Positions 25,101 through 37,345 are shown, numbered from the stretch's first letter. The stretch: 64,000 bases of DNA from Prostheceraeus crozeri (GCA_907163375.1 CAJQUW010012964.1:310001-374000), one strand, 5' to 3'. Notes: a model not told the origin generated them from the sequence alone. Translations and numbers: made by a program.

Positions 25101-26069
25101 ATCAATTCCTTTTGATCATTTCATCAATTGTCAAGTAATGGAGGCAACTATTAATGAATAGTCTCGCCAGGATGACAATCGATTATTAAAACGGGGAAGA
25201 TGAATCGTCGCATGCCCATCATCTCATGTTATAACTTTTCTCACTTTGTGTACGACGACCATTAATGTTCGAGTCTGTGTTCTTTACGCTCCTGATTTTC
25301 TCTGTTTTGACTGATTAGTAGTAAATCAGTAGTGAGTTTTAAAACAGGGAAAATGAGAGCAGAACCGCAAAGGTGGCTCATCGCTTTCTGACAAAATGTT
25401 AATGATCGTTTTCTCTTAAATACTGTGGTTAAATAGTAGTTTTCAAGAAGCCATCTAAAGCTTGTAGAAATTCTGTTCGAATTTATCAAGTAAGATAATA
25501 CGAATCTTGAAATATCCTGAATGACATTCATCCGGTCATGTTTACCGTCATACCTGCATCTGTTGGAAGAATGTATGCCATATTTTCTTCGCAAATGAAA
25601 CTAATACACATTTGTACGACTTACTAAGATGTCAAAATAGCCTCTTGTTTGCATACATGAAACACGGGCTATCTTGTCATGTGATTTAAGGAAAGTAGGC
25701 CTACTCTTGACTACCTCGAGGTCAATGTTACCCAGTTGTTCTCTTGATGGGTCACCCCAGTAACGTCGCAACATTTGGCAAACTGAAGACAGCAGTTATG
25801 AAGTCCGCTAATCAGTGTCTGTTGTTGGTGTATCGCGTAAAATTGATAATTTCATAAGTTTGGTGAACTCTATTGATTAAAAATAGTCAAAATTAAATGA
25901 ATATGTATCACTGGTACTTTTTATTGTTGCAAGTTGAATCAGCTCGTAATAAATAATAAAGTTTGAAATTTATTCGTAAATATTTGATTGCTTATTTGCC
26001 TATTGATGTCGAATTACTGGTAGTTGAGCAGAGATGTGAAACTGAATCCTCCTTTTTTCATTCTTTCAG
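22148..26069. other. gene 1 intron 6, distal part: nothing recognised
   Basis: AT-rich; short chance frames only. Two TAGGCCTA palindromes occur at 23242 and 23996 and one at 25696. A degenerate GAAATCAAAT-type tandem tract lies near 24550-24610. Confidence 0.4.
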
Positions 26070-26112
26070 AATGCGGTCTCCCTCTAGCGCCTCAAACACA
26101 CCTACTATTTAG
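26070..26112 (+). CDS. Gene 1 candidate terminal exon
   Basis: A strong acceptor (CCTTTTTTCATTCTTTCAG) is followed, in the phase left by 20528-20736, by Q-MRSPSSASNTPTI and a TAG at 26110-26112. AATAAA lies 335 nt downstream (26447-26452). The short Ser/Pro-rich end is plausible for a cytoplasmic C-terminus. In the other open phase it would read CGLPLAPQTHLL and end at a TAG further on. Confidence 0.4.
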
Positions 26113-26446
26113 AAATACGGATATGAAGAGGTCTTAGTTGTGGCTCAATATTTTGGGCAAGACTTAATGTGTTAAGATTCATTTGAAGAATTTCTGTTGA
26201 ACTATCAATCACATCTGAAGGAACCTCGAGAACATTTTTGTGTCACCTTTTTGTATTGATTGATTGTTTTGTCGCTTCCTGATAAGTTTTCTTAAAAATG
26301 TTTTGCATCAGATGATTTTGCTTGTACTTTTTGCATTTTGTTAGAAAATAGAGATTTAGATATGGAATTCCAATGAATTTTAATTTCATTTCATTAATAC
26401 CTATATAAGTTGTCGAAGTCATACAAGTGTGACTTACATGATGTTG

Positions 26447-26452
26447 AATAAA
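26447..26452 (+). promoter_or_regulatory. AATAAA polyadenylation signal, possible gene 1 3' end
   Basis: Canonical hexamer 335 nt after the modelled stop codon. Such hexamers are common in AT-rich DNA, so it supports the terminal exon only weakly. Confidence 0.3.
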
Positions 26453-26459
26453 AGGACGG

Positions 26460-28170
26460 TTTATCCCTAAATGAAGGACATTTACATATAATTTATAATT
26501 GGAGGCACAAATCCGCTAATTAGAAGCTACATGTAATTCCAAGTTTGTTGCTAATTTCAAGTTCCGTTAAATGCGAAATTTCGTGTTCTCGAGATTAGGG
26601 TATTCTGATCTCGAAATTTTGAGATTATAAGAGAAGCACTATTTACACGAACAAGTATCTCTCAAGCCCTGATCTTAAGAGTTTCATAAATCTGTGACTG
26701 GTCTGACAGTTGCTGGCAGTCAATCTTGAATGCATGAATAGATTTCAGACTCACGAGATAAATTCAAGTTACTGTCACTATCTTAATAAGGCCAATTCAG
26801 CAAAGTTTCGGTTATAACATAGCTCTGTTTCGGTACCGCACTGCTCCGAAATCTAAAGAAAAAATACCCACTTGCTGAAGCCCGATATAGCATTTTGTGT
26901 AACACTGACCGATTAAATGAACGTGATAAGTACCATTAATAACTGACCATGAACTTTATCTACTTGTTCTTATGGATAAAACAAGTCTGACAAGTGTCCA
27001 CTTCAACCACTGTCAATGATGCAACACATTTTGTGAAGAAAAATACTTCTCAACGCTGGTAATAATTGTTTGTTTTGTGAAAGGATTTTTAACTCTTCAA
27101 GAATATTGAAAAGAGTTGATCTTGCGATCGAGGAGATCTGATTTTGATTCTGACGCAGTTTGAAAATTGCCAACCTGTAGTCAAGAGATGGCAGTCTGAC
27201 TTACTATGTGCATGAAAATTGCACTACATTCGATTCAAAACGTTGCTCTTCCATTTTATGACTTTCAAGTGACAAATTCTCCCTACAGATTTTATGATGC
27301 GTCTGTCCGCAATACAGTTGAGTTCTTAGAAGCTCTATCCGAAATTCAGTCTTGCAATCAAAATTCGGAATTTTTCATCCTGCTGGTGAAATGTTTCATG
27401 CGCTACAGAGAGAATTTATCGAAAAGTCGTACATTTTGTTTGTACACATGTTTCATGAAATTGATGTATCCTCACAGCCCCATTTTGACACACTAGAAAA
27501 TCGGCAATCTAATTCATTAATTACTGAAATCGACGTGATATCAAAATTCATAGATATAGTCGGTACCAGTCATAGAAATAGATTGTTTATCTGAAGTTCG
27601 CTAGAATGGAAATTGACTCAAGGGGAACTAATAAAAACTTCGATTTACTCATGTGACTGATTCTAACCCAATGATACAGACGTTGGCAGGTGCATCTAAG
27701 TGAAAATGCGTGCGATTTATGTGCCGATATTGTGCATTACATGAAGCTAAATTTCCATTCTAGGGTTTTTTTTGTTGTCAATTTCTATGGTACCAGTAGA
27801 TACACAAAATGGTCAAACGAACACAATGATCATCAAACGCAGCATTGATAGAGTGTGGTCGTGTCGATTCTTGCTCTCACAACTTCTGTGTATACTTATT
27901 GGATTAAATAGGTGTTTCTCTACATTTCAACGTCGAAAATTATATGTCCGTTATCCTTAGATCATCAAGAATTCTATAGTGTCAACGGCGATTATTCTTG
28001 TGGACCGGATTCTGTGTATTTCCGTAAAATTCATCTCCATCGCGTCCATTCGCTGAGTATTGTTCAGTGCGTCAGAAAGCTTTGTCATCGAAGAGATTCC
28101 TGACCACTTGATAAGTGAATGCACCAGACTTTACTGGAATCAACTTATTACCATCTAGTATCACCGTCTT
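26460..28170. other. intergenic, nothing recognised
   Basis: No supported gene or repeat. Two overlapping open frames at 27206-27594 have no recognisable protein pattern. Confidence 0.4.
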
Positions 28171-28176
28171 AAGCAG

Positions 28177-28244
28177 TGCTTCAGTGGTTCAGTGGAATAA
28201 CGGATCAACTACCATATACAAGGTCTGCGGTTCAAGCTTGAGCT
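28177..28244 (+). repeat. tRNA-like pol III promoter sequence upstream of the LINE
   Basis: A perfect box A, TGGTTCAGTGG (28185-28195), and a near-consensus box B, GGTTCAAGCTT (28229-28239), are 33 nt apart, as in a tRNA. The cloverleaf is degenerate. It ends about 27 nt before the first in-frame ATG of the LINE ORF1 relic. It could be a SINE head, a tRNA relic, or part of the LINE 5' region. Confidence 0.45.
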
Positions 28245-28270
28245 TTATAAAAAAATTTGTTTCACACGAA

Positions 28271-28894
28271 ACATGCCATCAAGTAATAGCAATGTTTCAA
28301 CTTTCGAATAGCATCGAGTCATTGAAATCAGATGTTTAGACTTGAAAAATATCATAAGTGGGTTAGCATCCAAAGTCTTTGAGTTAGAAGAATCAAATAA
28401 GCGTCTTCAATGCAAGCAAGAATATATGCATGGATATTGCAAGCGAAACAGAAGAAAGAATTAACAGACGCTGTAACATTATAATTTCCGGTCTATCGGA
28501 ATCACATGGAGACTCTGTGGAGGCTGTAATTGCAAATGACACGAAAAAGGTTGGAGCGCTTATTAGCAAACTGACGGAATGTAATCCATCTGACGCGATA
28601 CTCAATGTCAAACGCATTGGAAAAATTGCACCACATAAACCGAGATTGTTGTGAGTTGTTTGCAAGGATGTGGAAATCAGAAATAAGATTCAAAGAAATG
28701 CAAAGAAACTGAGATCAATCAGTGAATACAAGAAGATCTTCATCAATCCTGATCGCACACCTTATCAACAACACGTGTTTCGTGAATTGCGCTTAGAGCT
28801 AGAAAAGAGACGAAATAACAACGAAGATGTGATAATTTTCAGAGACCAAATTGTCCTTAGAAGCTCAGTACAGAATTTTCAAAACGGTTTTTAA
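28271..28894 (+). pseudogene. LINE ORF1 (nucleic-acid-binding protein), broken
   Basis: Pieces in order: a coiled-coil-like part (GLASKVFELEESNKRLQ, near 28350-28410), then after a frameshift TEERINRRCNIIISGLSES at 28430, and after a TGA at 28652-28654 RNKIQRNAKKLRSISEYK and an RR-rich C-terminus ending at 28894. The IIISGLSES and NAKKLR...FINPD pattern is that of RRM-type ORF1 proteins of CR1/Jockey-like LINEs, which bind the element RNA. The in-frame TGA and the shifts make it non-functional. Confidence 0.8.
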
Positions 28895-28911
28895 CTGACC
28901 CCAAATTTTAC

Positions 28912-31521
28912 ATGGAACACCTGCCGTCAATCTTTCTGTCGAATGTTCAATCAATTCACCGAAAGCTTGATGATCTTTTATGTTATAGCAATACACTTTC
29001 GCCTGATATTATTGCTTTATGCGAAACGTGGTTAACGGAGTATACTTCCGATGAGGAAATCGCCCTTCCTAGATATGGTGCACCTTTCAGATGCGACAGA
29101 TTGGATCGTCGGGGCGGAGGAGTCTGTATATACATCAAGAATTATCTAAGAGCGGACTAGTTATTCCTGAACCGATGCCCAAACACTGTTGAATGTAAGT
29201 GGTTGTCTCTACTGAAATGGAACATTGTTTTGCTGGTTATTAACGCACCTCCAAATCTTGTAAAGAGGCAATACACCGAAATCGAGGAATATGTGATTCA
29301 GTCTGCAGAAACCCTCCTGGATAATTCGAACTCGTCCAAACTGATTATCTGCGGTGATTTAAATCAGTTACCGTGTTCCTCTATTTATCACACGCTGGGA
29401 CTGCGGCAAACAGTCAACATGCCAACAAGACAGAACTCAATCTTAGATAAGATCTTGATCGACTGCTCACTCATGCATCGGTATAATGAACCCATCATTT
29501 GTCCAAATTTAGGTAAATCGGATCATCGCAGCGTGTTCCTGGAGCCACTAACTGGTATGTCGACATGTAAATCGGTGCATAAAGTAATGGATTTACGTCA
29601 AAGTAACATCGATGCGGCATTCACGTTTCTCAGCGAATACTCCTGGCACAAATTCTACCTAAATAACAATGGTTTGGAAGATAAGTGCGAGATGTTTTAC
29701 TCAATAATATCGGAAGCAATATCGACTATACCATACACATTGGTAGAAATGCATGACAATGATCGACCGTGGATGACCCCAAAGCTAAAGCATTTAATCA
29801 ACTTAAGTTATGAAGCATTCCGTACATATCAATATTCGAATTATGAACATTATAAAGAAAAAGTCAGAAAAGAAATTACTCAAGCAAAAGAAATCTGGAA
29901 ATTAAAAATTCAAAGGTCAAAGACTGATATGTGGAAGGCAGCCGATATGTTCAGTGGAAAGAAACTCGTTGCTGACAACGCATTATGCAGAATCATGAAT
30001 AAATTCCATTCGAGCTATGAAGCAGCTGACGCTATGAATGAAACTTTCGCGAGAAATTTCTCAGTGCCTTCAGGCTTTTTGGAAATTGAAGATAAAGTCA
30101 TATCTTATGCCAGTAATCAAGTGTGGCAGCCGAACATTGACGTTGCAACTACCTTTCACTATCTGTCCAAGATTGATGCCAAGAAGGTCAGCGGCAGTGA
30201 TGGAATACCCTCTCGCTTCATCAAGGATTGTGCTTCTGTGTTGGCGCCTCCTTTGACTCACATGTTTGCCCTATGTCTAGAGAACTTTGACCTCCCAAAT
30301 AAATGGAATTTAGCGTCAATTATCCCTGTACCAAAGCCTCGAGCAAAGACTGTTGCTGACCTGCGTCCGATTTCCCTCACTCCTATCTTTGCAAAAGTAC
30401 TGGAGAGAATCCTGATTAATTCCATCAAACCCTGTCTCCTGAATGCTTATGACGATATCCAATACGAATTCAGACCACACTCATCAACACTAAGCGCCCA
30501 CATCAGAATGCATGACCTAATTACAAAAGAACTGGAAAAGCCCGATATAACAGCTGCATTACTATCTTTGGACCTCTGTAAAGCATTCGATCGACTATCT
30601 CATACATCTTTGATCAATAACCTAATGTCATCTAATATACCAAAATCATTTGTGCAAATGTGCGTTGGATTTCTAAGAAATCGTCGTGAACAAGTCGTCC
30701 TTCGTCGTCAGCTTATGAGCGGTATAGTGGATGTATCATCAGGTGTTCCGCAAGGGTCAGCTCTTTCCCCTTATCTTCTCGCAATTCATATCAGTTCATT
30801 GTCGCCATCTCTTCCATACTCGCATATCATCAAATATGCTGATGACATTCTCTTTGTTCTAGCATTTACTGATCCGTCTTATGTGGAAGAATCCATACGA
30901 TCTGAAATCGAGAACACGAGACAATGGTGCACTCATAATGGACTGCGCATTAATGAGACGAAGACGAGTGTCATGGTTATTCCTAAGAGTAAAGTGGATG
31001 TTCCTCTTTCAAACATGTGTTTCTGCGAAGAGATGAAAATCCTTGCTGTCACAATACAATCAACCCTGAAATGGACTGAGCATATTAATCAGATAGTGAA
31101 GAGAGCTAGCAGCCGTTTATATGTCATTCGCCGACTCCGAGAGTGTCTATCTAAGGAACAGCTGATTTTGGTACACAACGCATTTATCCGGAATGTATTG
31201 GAGTACAACTCCCCTTTATTTGTCGGTCTAGGTTCCCAGGACAACAGGCGACTCGAAAAGGTACACGAAAGGGCGCACCGGATAATGTGTGGTCCATCAT
31301 GTGAATGCGGTGAATTCACTCCTTTACATATTCGACGGAACCATCGAGCCATGAAGGTTTTCATGGATCTAAGTAACAGTGATAATATACTACACGATAT
31401 GTTTCCGAACTTTCATCGTTTCTCGCGTCATGTCATCATGCCACCGTCTAGCACACAACGACGAAGTAATTCGTTTATCCCCTTTTGTAGCTCTATGTAC
31501 AATCGAATGTATGCTAAGTGA
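28912..31521 (+). pseudogene. LINE ORF2: endonuclease-reverse transcriptase with one in-frame stop
   Basis: A single frame of 870 codons with one TAG at 29158-29160. N-terminal APE-type endonuclease: LSNVQSIHRKLDDL, CETWLTE, DRRGGGVCIYI, then after the stop ICGDLNQLP and KSDHRSVF, so the expected Asn, Glu, Asp and His residues are there. Reverse transcriptase: KVSGSDGIPSRFIKD, ADLRPISLT, LSLDLCKAFDRLSH (first Asp), SGVPQGSALSP, IIKYADDILFVLAF (catalytic Asp pair), MKILAVTIQSTLKW. The ATG at 28912 follows the ORF1 stop by 17 nt. In life the protein nicks target DNA and reverse-transcribes its own RNA; the stop in the endonuclease probably prevents this here. Confidence 0.9.
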
Positions 31522-31648
31522 CACCTGAGTCTTAATTTCGTCTTCATTCATGTGTAACTGAAAACCACACTTTACATGTGCACCACTTAAACTTTTCCTC
31601 TTCAAACTGATGTATCTCACAATGTATTTACTTGATTTTTATTACTTC

Positions 31649-31676
31649 AATAAACGCATATCATCATCATCATCAC
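31649..31676 (+). repeat. LINE polyadenylation signal and (ATC)n tail
   Basis: AATAAA at 31649-31654, four nucleotides, then ATC units to about 31676. This marks the 3' end of the element. Confidence 0.8.
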
Positions 31677-34600
31677 ATTTGCGGCAAATCTACTGCTACT
31701 CATGTAATGTAAAGCATATTGATTATTATGCAGATTTAGATGTAAATTCTACGATAAAGTCGCAAAGACAATTGTAGGTAGAAGTAGGTAGAAGCAATTT
31801 CATAGACTTCGAAAATATGTAAAAAGCCTTCGAAAAATCTATTGTCTAAATTAGAATTTATTAATGAAGCAAATGTTTTGTATATCAATGATCTGATATG
31901 TTTAGTGGTATGTAACTTCAGCATTGATATGCGCAAATTCGCAATTGATATCGTCGTATCTAAGTTTTCACTTAAATACATTTCATGTAAATTTTCCCAT
32001 TGCCGCTCAGTGCCACTATTTTAACAAGCATTCACTATGTTTACTATCGTCTCAATATTCCACCGCTCTCTTAAATAGATGGTTTAACATGCCTCCTAAA
32101 ATATCAACTGATTTTAATTTATTTTACTCCAATAATATGAAGCAAAATCAGGTTGAGAGTTGCCATTGTGGAGGGGTCCCGACTTCATTGTCAAAACTAG
32201 AAGTATGACTGAGTATAGAGAAGCTATAAAAAACAGATGAATGTGCATAATGCGCTTCTAAATACATCACTGCAACATAACTCGAACTACTGCTTGATTG
32301 TTATCCACGCCTGTAATTCACGTTATTTCCATGCGCATCTGTAGAATGTGTTTTCTATGATCCTTTCGTTACAATAAAGCAGATCATTATGAAATTATAG
32401 TAGAGAATATTTTTTAAAAAAACAGTTATGCGCTTATTTGTAAAATTTGTCAGTTCAAATGCTTGCAATTTAGATAACTTCATTAAAAAAACGCAGAGAA
32501 ACCAACTTACTGTTATACAAGGTATTAACAATTCAATCTCGCTTCTCCTCAATGGAAATATATGCTGCTGAATGATATGTGCAAAAAGTTAGCGCTAAAA
32601 CGGCTCTATGTGTAAAAATATATTACAAAAAAGGAAGAATTATTGAATAGTAATGAAAAAATATTTATTGAGGAGAAGCGATTGCATCAGAAAGGATGTA
32701 CGGTGCGTAGTTGAAAAGGCTTAAATACCTCATCAACTCAACAATTCGTGCGACTTCCCGATGTTGCTGCTTTTGTCGAATCTTCTTGAGAACGAATCAA
32801 AAATGATCGTGCTTGTTCTCATCAACTCTCTGAAGGTCATCAATAATTTTCATCTACGTATATTCATGTATATTGTGAGCTTAGAGGCCAGGTTCATCAA
32901 GATTTAGTAATCAAATGAACTTTTATTTCTATTTTTCTTTTTTCTTTTCCCACCATAAAATCTCTGAACAAGCTTAAAGTTCTATATTTAAAGCATCTTT
33001 AAAACGTGACTGCAACTTAAGATGAAGAAAATACTCAGCTATCGATTGCTTGTAGTATATCCTGCCACTTACCTGCTCTATTGGCGTTATTGGATAATCT
33101 ATTTCTGGTGATCTAATCATCAACGGATCCTGAATCTGTAAACAATACCGTTCATGTCTTCTGATAAGTATTCGGAAACAGATTCACCTACTTACAATGG
33201 AATGATAAGAGCAATGCACATCTGGAAGATGACCACACATCTGTAGGTTAGACTTATTAATCATGAATCAATGATATTAGTCACTGTATCATTGATTATC
33301 TCAACTATAGTATCGCTAAGTATCATCCGACGTGGTTTCGACTTAATTCATATTTGTAAAGGAAAAGCAACGCAAAGTGCATGCTGCATGCGCGGCATTT
33401 CGAGCGGTTCTCTTTTAGGCATTACACCGGTGTGAAACAGATACACTGGCATTTGAAGTGTTGTACACTGTGGAAATGATAAATCACTGATATGTTTTAA
33501 CAAATATAACAAACCACTAAAAACAAAATTAATGAAAGTTAAATCACCAAGGTAAAGCTAAAGACAAAACATTTTCTTTTAGCACACAAATTTGCCCGGA
33601 GGGGTTTGATGCACAATGTCTCGACAATACGCAGACGCAACAGATTGCTGCGCCCAACATTAAATGACCCACTAAAAACCGCTTCTGAAGGCTGACATTT
33701 TTGCTCAAATACATGATGTCTCACCTAAACTTAGCCATTTTAGCAAGTGCTCTTTTACTCTTCCTTGAAGATGCCGACGTGTTCTGCTGATGTATCTGCA
33801 TCTGCAAACACACAAAAGAATAAATTACGTTTGATTGTGCAGTAACAGGAAGGCGAGCTTTCAAAAGGGCCACGGAAACTTTGCGCACAGAGGAAACAAC
33901 TTTCGGCTCAACGGCTGAACAAAACAGAAAACATGAACAAGCTGGCAGAAAAAACTGGCTCCACTGTCTCCAATACATGGGACTTTGATAACAACACACT
34001 TTTTCTCAAGACCAAAAACGGGAATTTTGTCCTCGAGAACACACTTCATATAACTGCTGATAAAAAGGGGAGGGTAGCCATTAGACATTAAAGTTATTAA
34101 AGATTACTAATTACACATTTATTAAAGATCACTTGAATCTGGGTCCTTTCGCTATTCAAACCTACGGTAATGTCAGTCAAATCACCAGAAATTACCGTTT
34201 AATTACACAAAAGAAGAGCTTTCATGAGTTGTAATAGGCCTATTCGCTCTTCAATGGTCAAATGGATTGCAGAAGGTAAATGATGATTCCTTAATATTAA
34301 ACAAATTAGTTGCGCACAATACTGCTGTATACATTTACATGTAAAATTTTGGTATGTTGTGCGACCACTATGTATGCACGTGCGGTGCAGCAACCCATAT
34401 GTGCACCTAAAATACATATACGGAATAAAAGAATTTTGAGCCTATACTGCCACCTTTTAAAATTGGTGGCCCACGAGCCTTGTCGCGGGCCTCTCCCTGT
34501 GGCTCGCTACCCCAATTTGGTTACTCACTACAGCAAAGTCCAAGCATGTTGTTATGAAATGCATGCTTTGCTTTGGAAGAGTGATGTCCCTCTTTGTAAT

Positions 34601-36470
34601 TTAGCTTATGACATTGAAGCAAACTCACGATTTTGCGGGAAGTCATGATAATAAAAAGCTGAACCCAATAATTGATAACTAGATTCTGCATGAATACAAA
34701 TCAATCAATAGTAAACTAGATATCAGAGTTTCATCCAAGACGAATACAGTCTCCGCCAAAATTAGTAGCATGCCTCCGTTAGATCCCTAAAATTTTAGCC
34801 CCCTCTTCTAAGAAGAATCGTTCCCGCGTGCATGGTACAGCATTTCCCAAATTAACTTTTTCGCGACCAAAAAATATAGTTAAAGAACAATGGTTTTCTA
34901 TGACATTTTGTTTTCATTTTTTAAATAATCCCATCACATGAAGATTTTATAATGTTTACCTATTAAATGAGGTGTCAATGTCATTGCTGTAATATAAAGA
35001 CAATCTTTTTTAAGCTGTCTTAAAAATGCGGTCGAGATGTTGCTTAAAGGACATAAAATACATGAAAGGGTTGGGATTCAAAAATATTCTAAAGAATTTA
35101 CAACCATTATCTATCATAGTTTTCAAAAGAATTCATTACATGACGCAATACGCACCGTTTGCATCAATTGTACATTTAAAACTATGATTCAGTGTTTATT
35201 CGGGGACAGAGATTCAGAGTTTACTCTAAGTTATGTCGTGACCGTAGTTCAAAGAAGCTTTATTCATAATATTCTTCTGCAGTTAGCTTCATAATGTCAA
35301 TAAGTCTCCCTTGATTAGATCTAGTTATCGTGAAATCCTAAATAACGATATGCAAAGCAGACATCAAAGACTTTTAAAAAAGTTAGACTAGACGAAGCTA
35401 ATAAAACAGGAGAATCCAGTTCATGTTATTTGCAATCCGTTCCTTACCTGTCACGATCTGAATCAGATCGGATTAAATCTGCTAACATCATATTTTCATG
35501 AGGAATGCTCTTTTCAAGTTACCGTTCCGGTAAACCAGCACGCATGGTGTCATGCAAAGAAGATGTTTATTCTTGCGACATTTGATATCTTGTCAGCACG
35601 ATTTTTTTTTGTCAATGCATTTACTATTGCAAATTCAATGACACAGCAGGTCAGCTTCTTCCTAATAATTCGAGAAATTATATAATGCTCGCTTTCAATT
35701 TCAAAGTCAATGCAAAATGTACACTTCGGGAACATTATAAAACAATGAGTGAGCCAAATTATTCCCTTTCTGTCGATCCAGTGAATGGTTGGGACAAATA
35801 GGGCAAACATAACTTGATAATCCGGTGTCCCAAAAGTGACAAGTGGTAGGAGCAATTTTTGATTATAATAATATTTTTTGACATCGCATTTGACAGCAAA
35901 CGTATATACATGTGTAGGTACAACTGTAGTTGTATAAAGGAGGGCTGGGCGCTGATCCAAAATTCAAGATTCGTCTATTCGATGCCATGACATTTTTCAC
36001 GTTGCAAAAATAACTTCTTGTGCATTCAGTTTAATGTGGCTTGATCAAAATGAGGCATCAAGCAGGTATTAGAAGAAATTTAGACAATCGAATCGAATTG
36101 ATTTAGTAATGACTTAGGCTTACATTTACTGTAAATATCCGCAAAAACAGACGTTTTTTTTGTCTGATACGAATGGATTTTAGCTGCTACGTCATCACTC
36201 ATCACGTTGTGACGTCATCTTTTTAACAGATATTTGCGTACTAATCATATATAACAACTGTTTTTAACGGTGTACAGTTCACTACAATGCAATTAAATCC
36301 ATATCTAGCAAAGTTGCTTAAACACAGCAATGATAGACCAATATCTAAAATAAGTTGATCCACTAACTTAGCGCACAAACATAAATAAATAAAGCATAAA
36401 ATATAAAAAATAGAGCATAAATACAGCATACTCAACATAAATAAAGCCTCCAGTTATTGGCCTACATTAA
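31677..36470. other. long intergenic stretch without recognised genes
   Basis: AT-rich with chance frames, the longest being a 136-codon minus-strand frame at 35550-35960 with no recognisable motif. One weak exon candidate (33725-33942, minus) is listed separately. A TGACGTCA-type palindrome (CRE-like) lies near 36210. Confidence 0.4.
33725..33942 (-). CDS. weak exon candidate, minus strand
   Basis: On the minus strand an excellent acceptor (TTTTCTGTTTTGTTCAG) opens a frame reading VEPKVVSSVRKVSVALLK, then VCLQMQIHQQNTSASSRKSK and RALAKMAKF, ending at AG|GTGAGA in phase 2. A second acceptor (TGTGTTTGCAG) inside would give a shorter 77-nt exon, 33801-33725. There are no partner exons or recognised domain. 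Confidence 0.2.
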
Positions 36471-36689
36471 CCTTTTCACTACGGCATGGCTGCGATCCAT
36501 GAAAATTTCCTCTTATTTTTGGGGCCTGGTGTAAAGTACTGATTTAGTCTTTGAGGGCATTGATCGCGGCAATCACTTGTCAAGATTGTTCTAAGCGCTG
36601 ACATAGAAGTGAGTGCAAATACCTCATTCCCTTCCTATGTCAGCCAAGAAAAGGGATTTCAGTCAGATATCTTGGCCTCATTGAAGGGG
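36471..36689. mobile_element. TTAA-flanked MITE (piggyBac-like)
   Basis: TTAA at 36467-36470 and again at 36690-36693 flank imperfect inverted ends CCTTTTCACTACGGC and, reverse-complemented, CCCCTTCAATGAGGC. The TTAA duplication and CCYTTT start fit piggyBac-type elements. At 219 bp with no coding capacity it is non-autonomous. Confidence 0.55.
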
Positions 36690-37141
36690 TTAACAAGGAA
36701 ATCTGGAAACTATGAAAAATGGATAAGATCCAAAATTGCAAATAAACTGACTATTTGGCATGACTATTGGTATGTTTGGTAGGTTTGGCATAATTGAAAA
36801 TTAATGGGATCATAACTTAAGGAATGAACGAAAAAATCCCTCTCTCTTAACTGAGCTCCCGGTTTCTCAATGCACGAATACTGAGGTAAATAAGAATTAC
36901 ATAAATACTACACGATGTAAACAAAAAAAGACTGCTTCCATCCATTTATTCTATTGTGATGCTGATGGAAAAAATTCCGAATACATAAAGCAATAGGCCT
37001 TTATCGTTGAAACCGTGAGAGTATAGATCAATTGATAATGAATTCCTCCCTTTCTGTGTTTTATCCTTTGATGAGTAAAACGATGAGTTATGGGATTATC
37101 ACGAGCGATTCAAGCGTCAACTCAGAAATCTAGCGATCTCG

Positions 37142-37345
37142 TCAGAATTTGATCGTCAAAGAGATAGTGGTCTGTAAGTCTTGTGTTGTCACATCATTGC
37201 GCACAAGAGTGTAGGATGAATATCTGTGTGACGCATCGGACGCACGATTTTTGTCTTCACTGTCTCCTTGACTCAAATATGGCTGGGAAGTCTGGAAATC
37301 TGTAGACTGCGTCATTTTATTTCTCCTCTTCAACGATGAAATCAA
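37142..37345 (-). CDS. weak exon candidate, minus strand (tail-like)
   Basis: The minus-strand frame reads NKMTQSTDFQTSQPYLSQGD, then SEDKNRASDASHRYSSYTL and ends at a TGA. Composition (polar, Ser/Asp/Gln-rich) resembles a cytoplasmic terminal exon, and in-frame acceptor-like CAG sites precede TDFQ. No partner exon identified. Confidence 0.2.
   Translation of the reverse strand: MISSLKRRNKMTQSTDFQTSQPYLSQGDSEDKNRASDASHRYSSYTLVRNDVTTQDLQTTISLTIKF

Larger units (their letters stand above)
3527..26112 (+). other. Gene 1: signal / Ser-Thr stalk / EGF-like / transmembrane protein, whole spliced locus
   Basis: This is my model of a seven-coding-exon gene; the exons are listed separately. Coding pieces 3545-3623, 6098-6260, 9046-9110, 9183-9261, 18970-19039, 20528-20736 and 26070-26112 total 708 nt, or 235 residues plus stop, with compatible phases at every junction (1, 2, 1, 2, 0, 2). 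Predicted layout: signal peptide 1 to about 26, Ser/Thr-rich linker 27-61 with possible N-glycosylation sequons at N43 and N48, EGF-like module C62-C91, transmembrane helix about 108-128, cytoplasmic tail 129-235. The first four exons are mirrored in a paralogue from 47354, which supports them strongly. The last three rest on splice signals and phase only. The locus covers about 22.6 kb because introns have collected transposons. Function unknown; by architecture a small type I cell-surface protein. Confidence 0.6.
28271..31676 (+). mobile_element. near-complete two-ORF LINE (non-LTR retrotransposon)
   Basis: About 3.4 kb: ORF1 relic (28271-28894), 17-nt gap, ORF2 with endonuclease and reverse transcriptase (28912-31521), 3'UTR, AATAAA (31649-31654) and an (ATC)n tail (31659-31676). 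ORF2 has one in-frame stop; ORF1 has stops and at least one frameshift. The endonuclease and RT motifs are otherwise intact, so the insertion is fairly young. A CR1/Jockey-like affinity is suggested by ORF1 and by the microsatellite tail. Confidence 0.9.

Noticed and set aside
27206-27594. two overlapping frames of 80-96 codons
   Set aside because: No motif, and the overlap in different phases suggests chance openness.
35550-35960. 136-codon open frame on the minus strand
   Set aside because: Composition is that of AT-rich chance coding, with no motif, splice context or recognisable domain.
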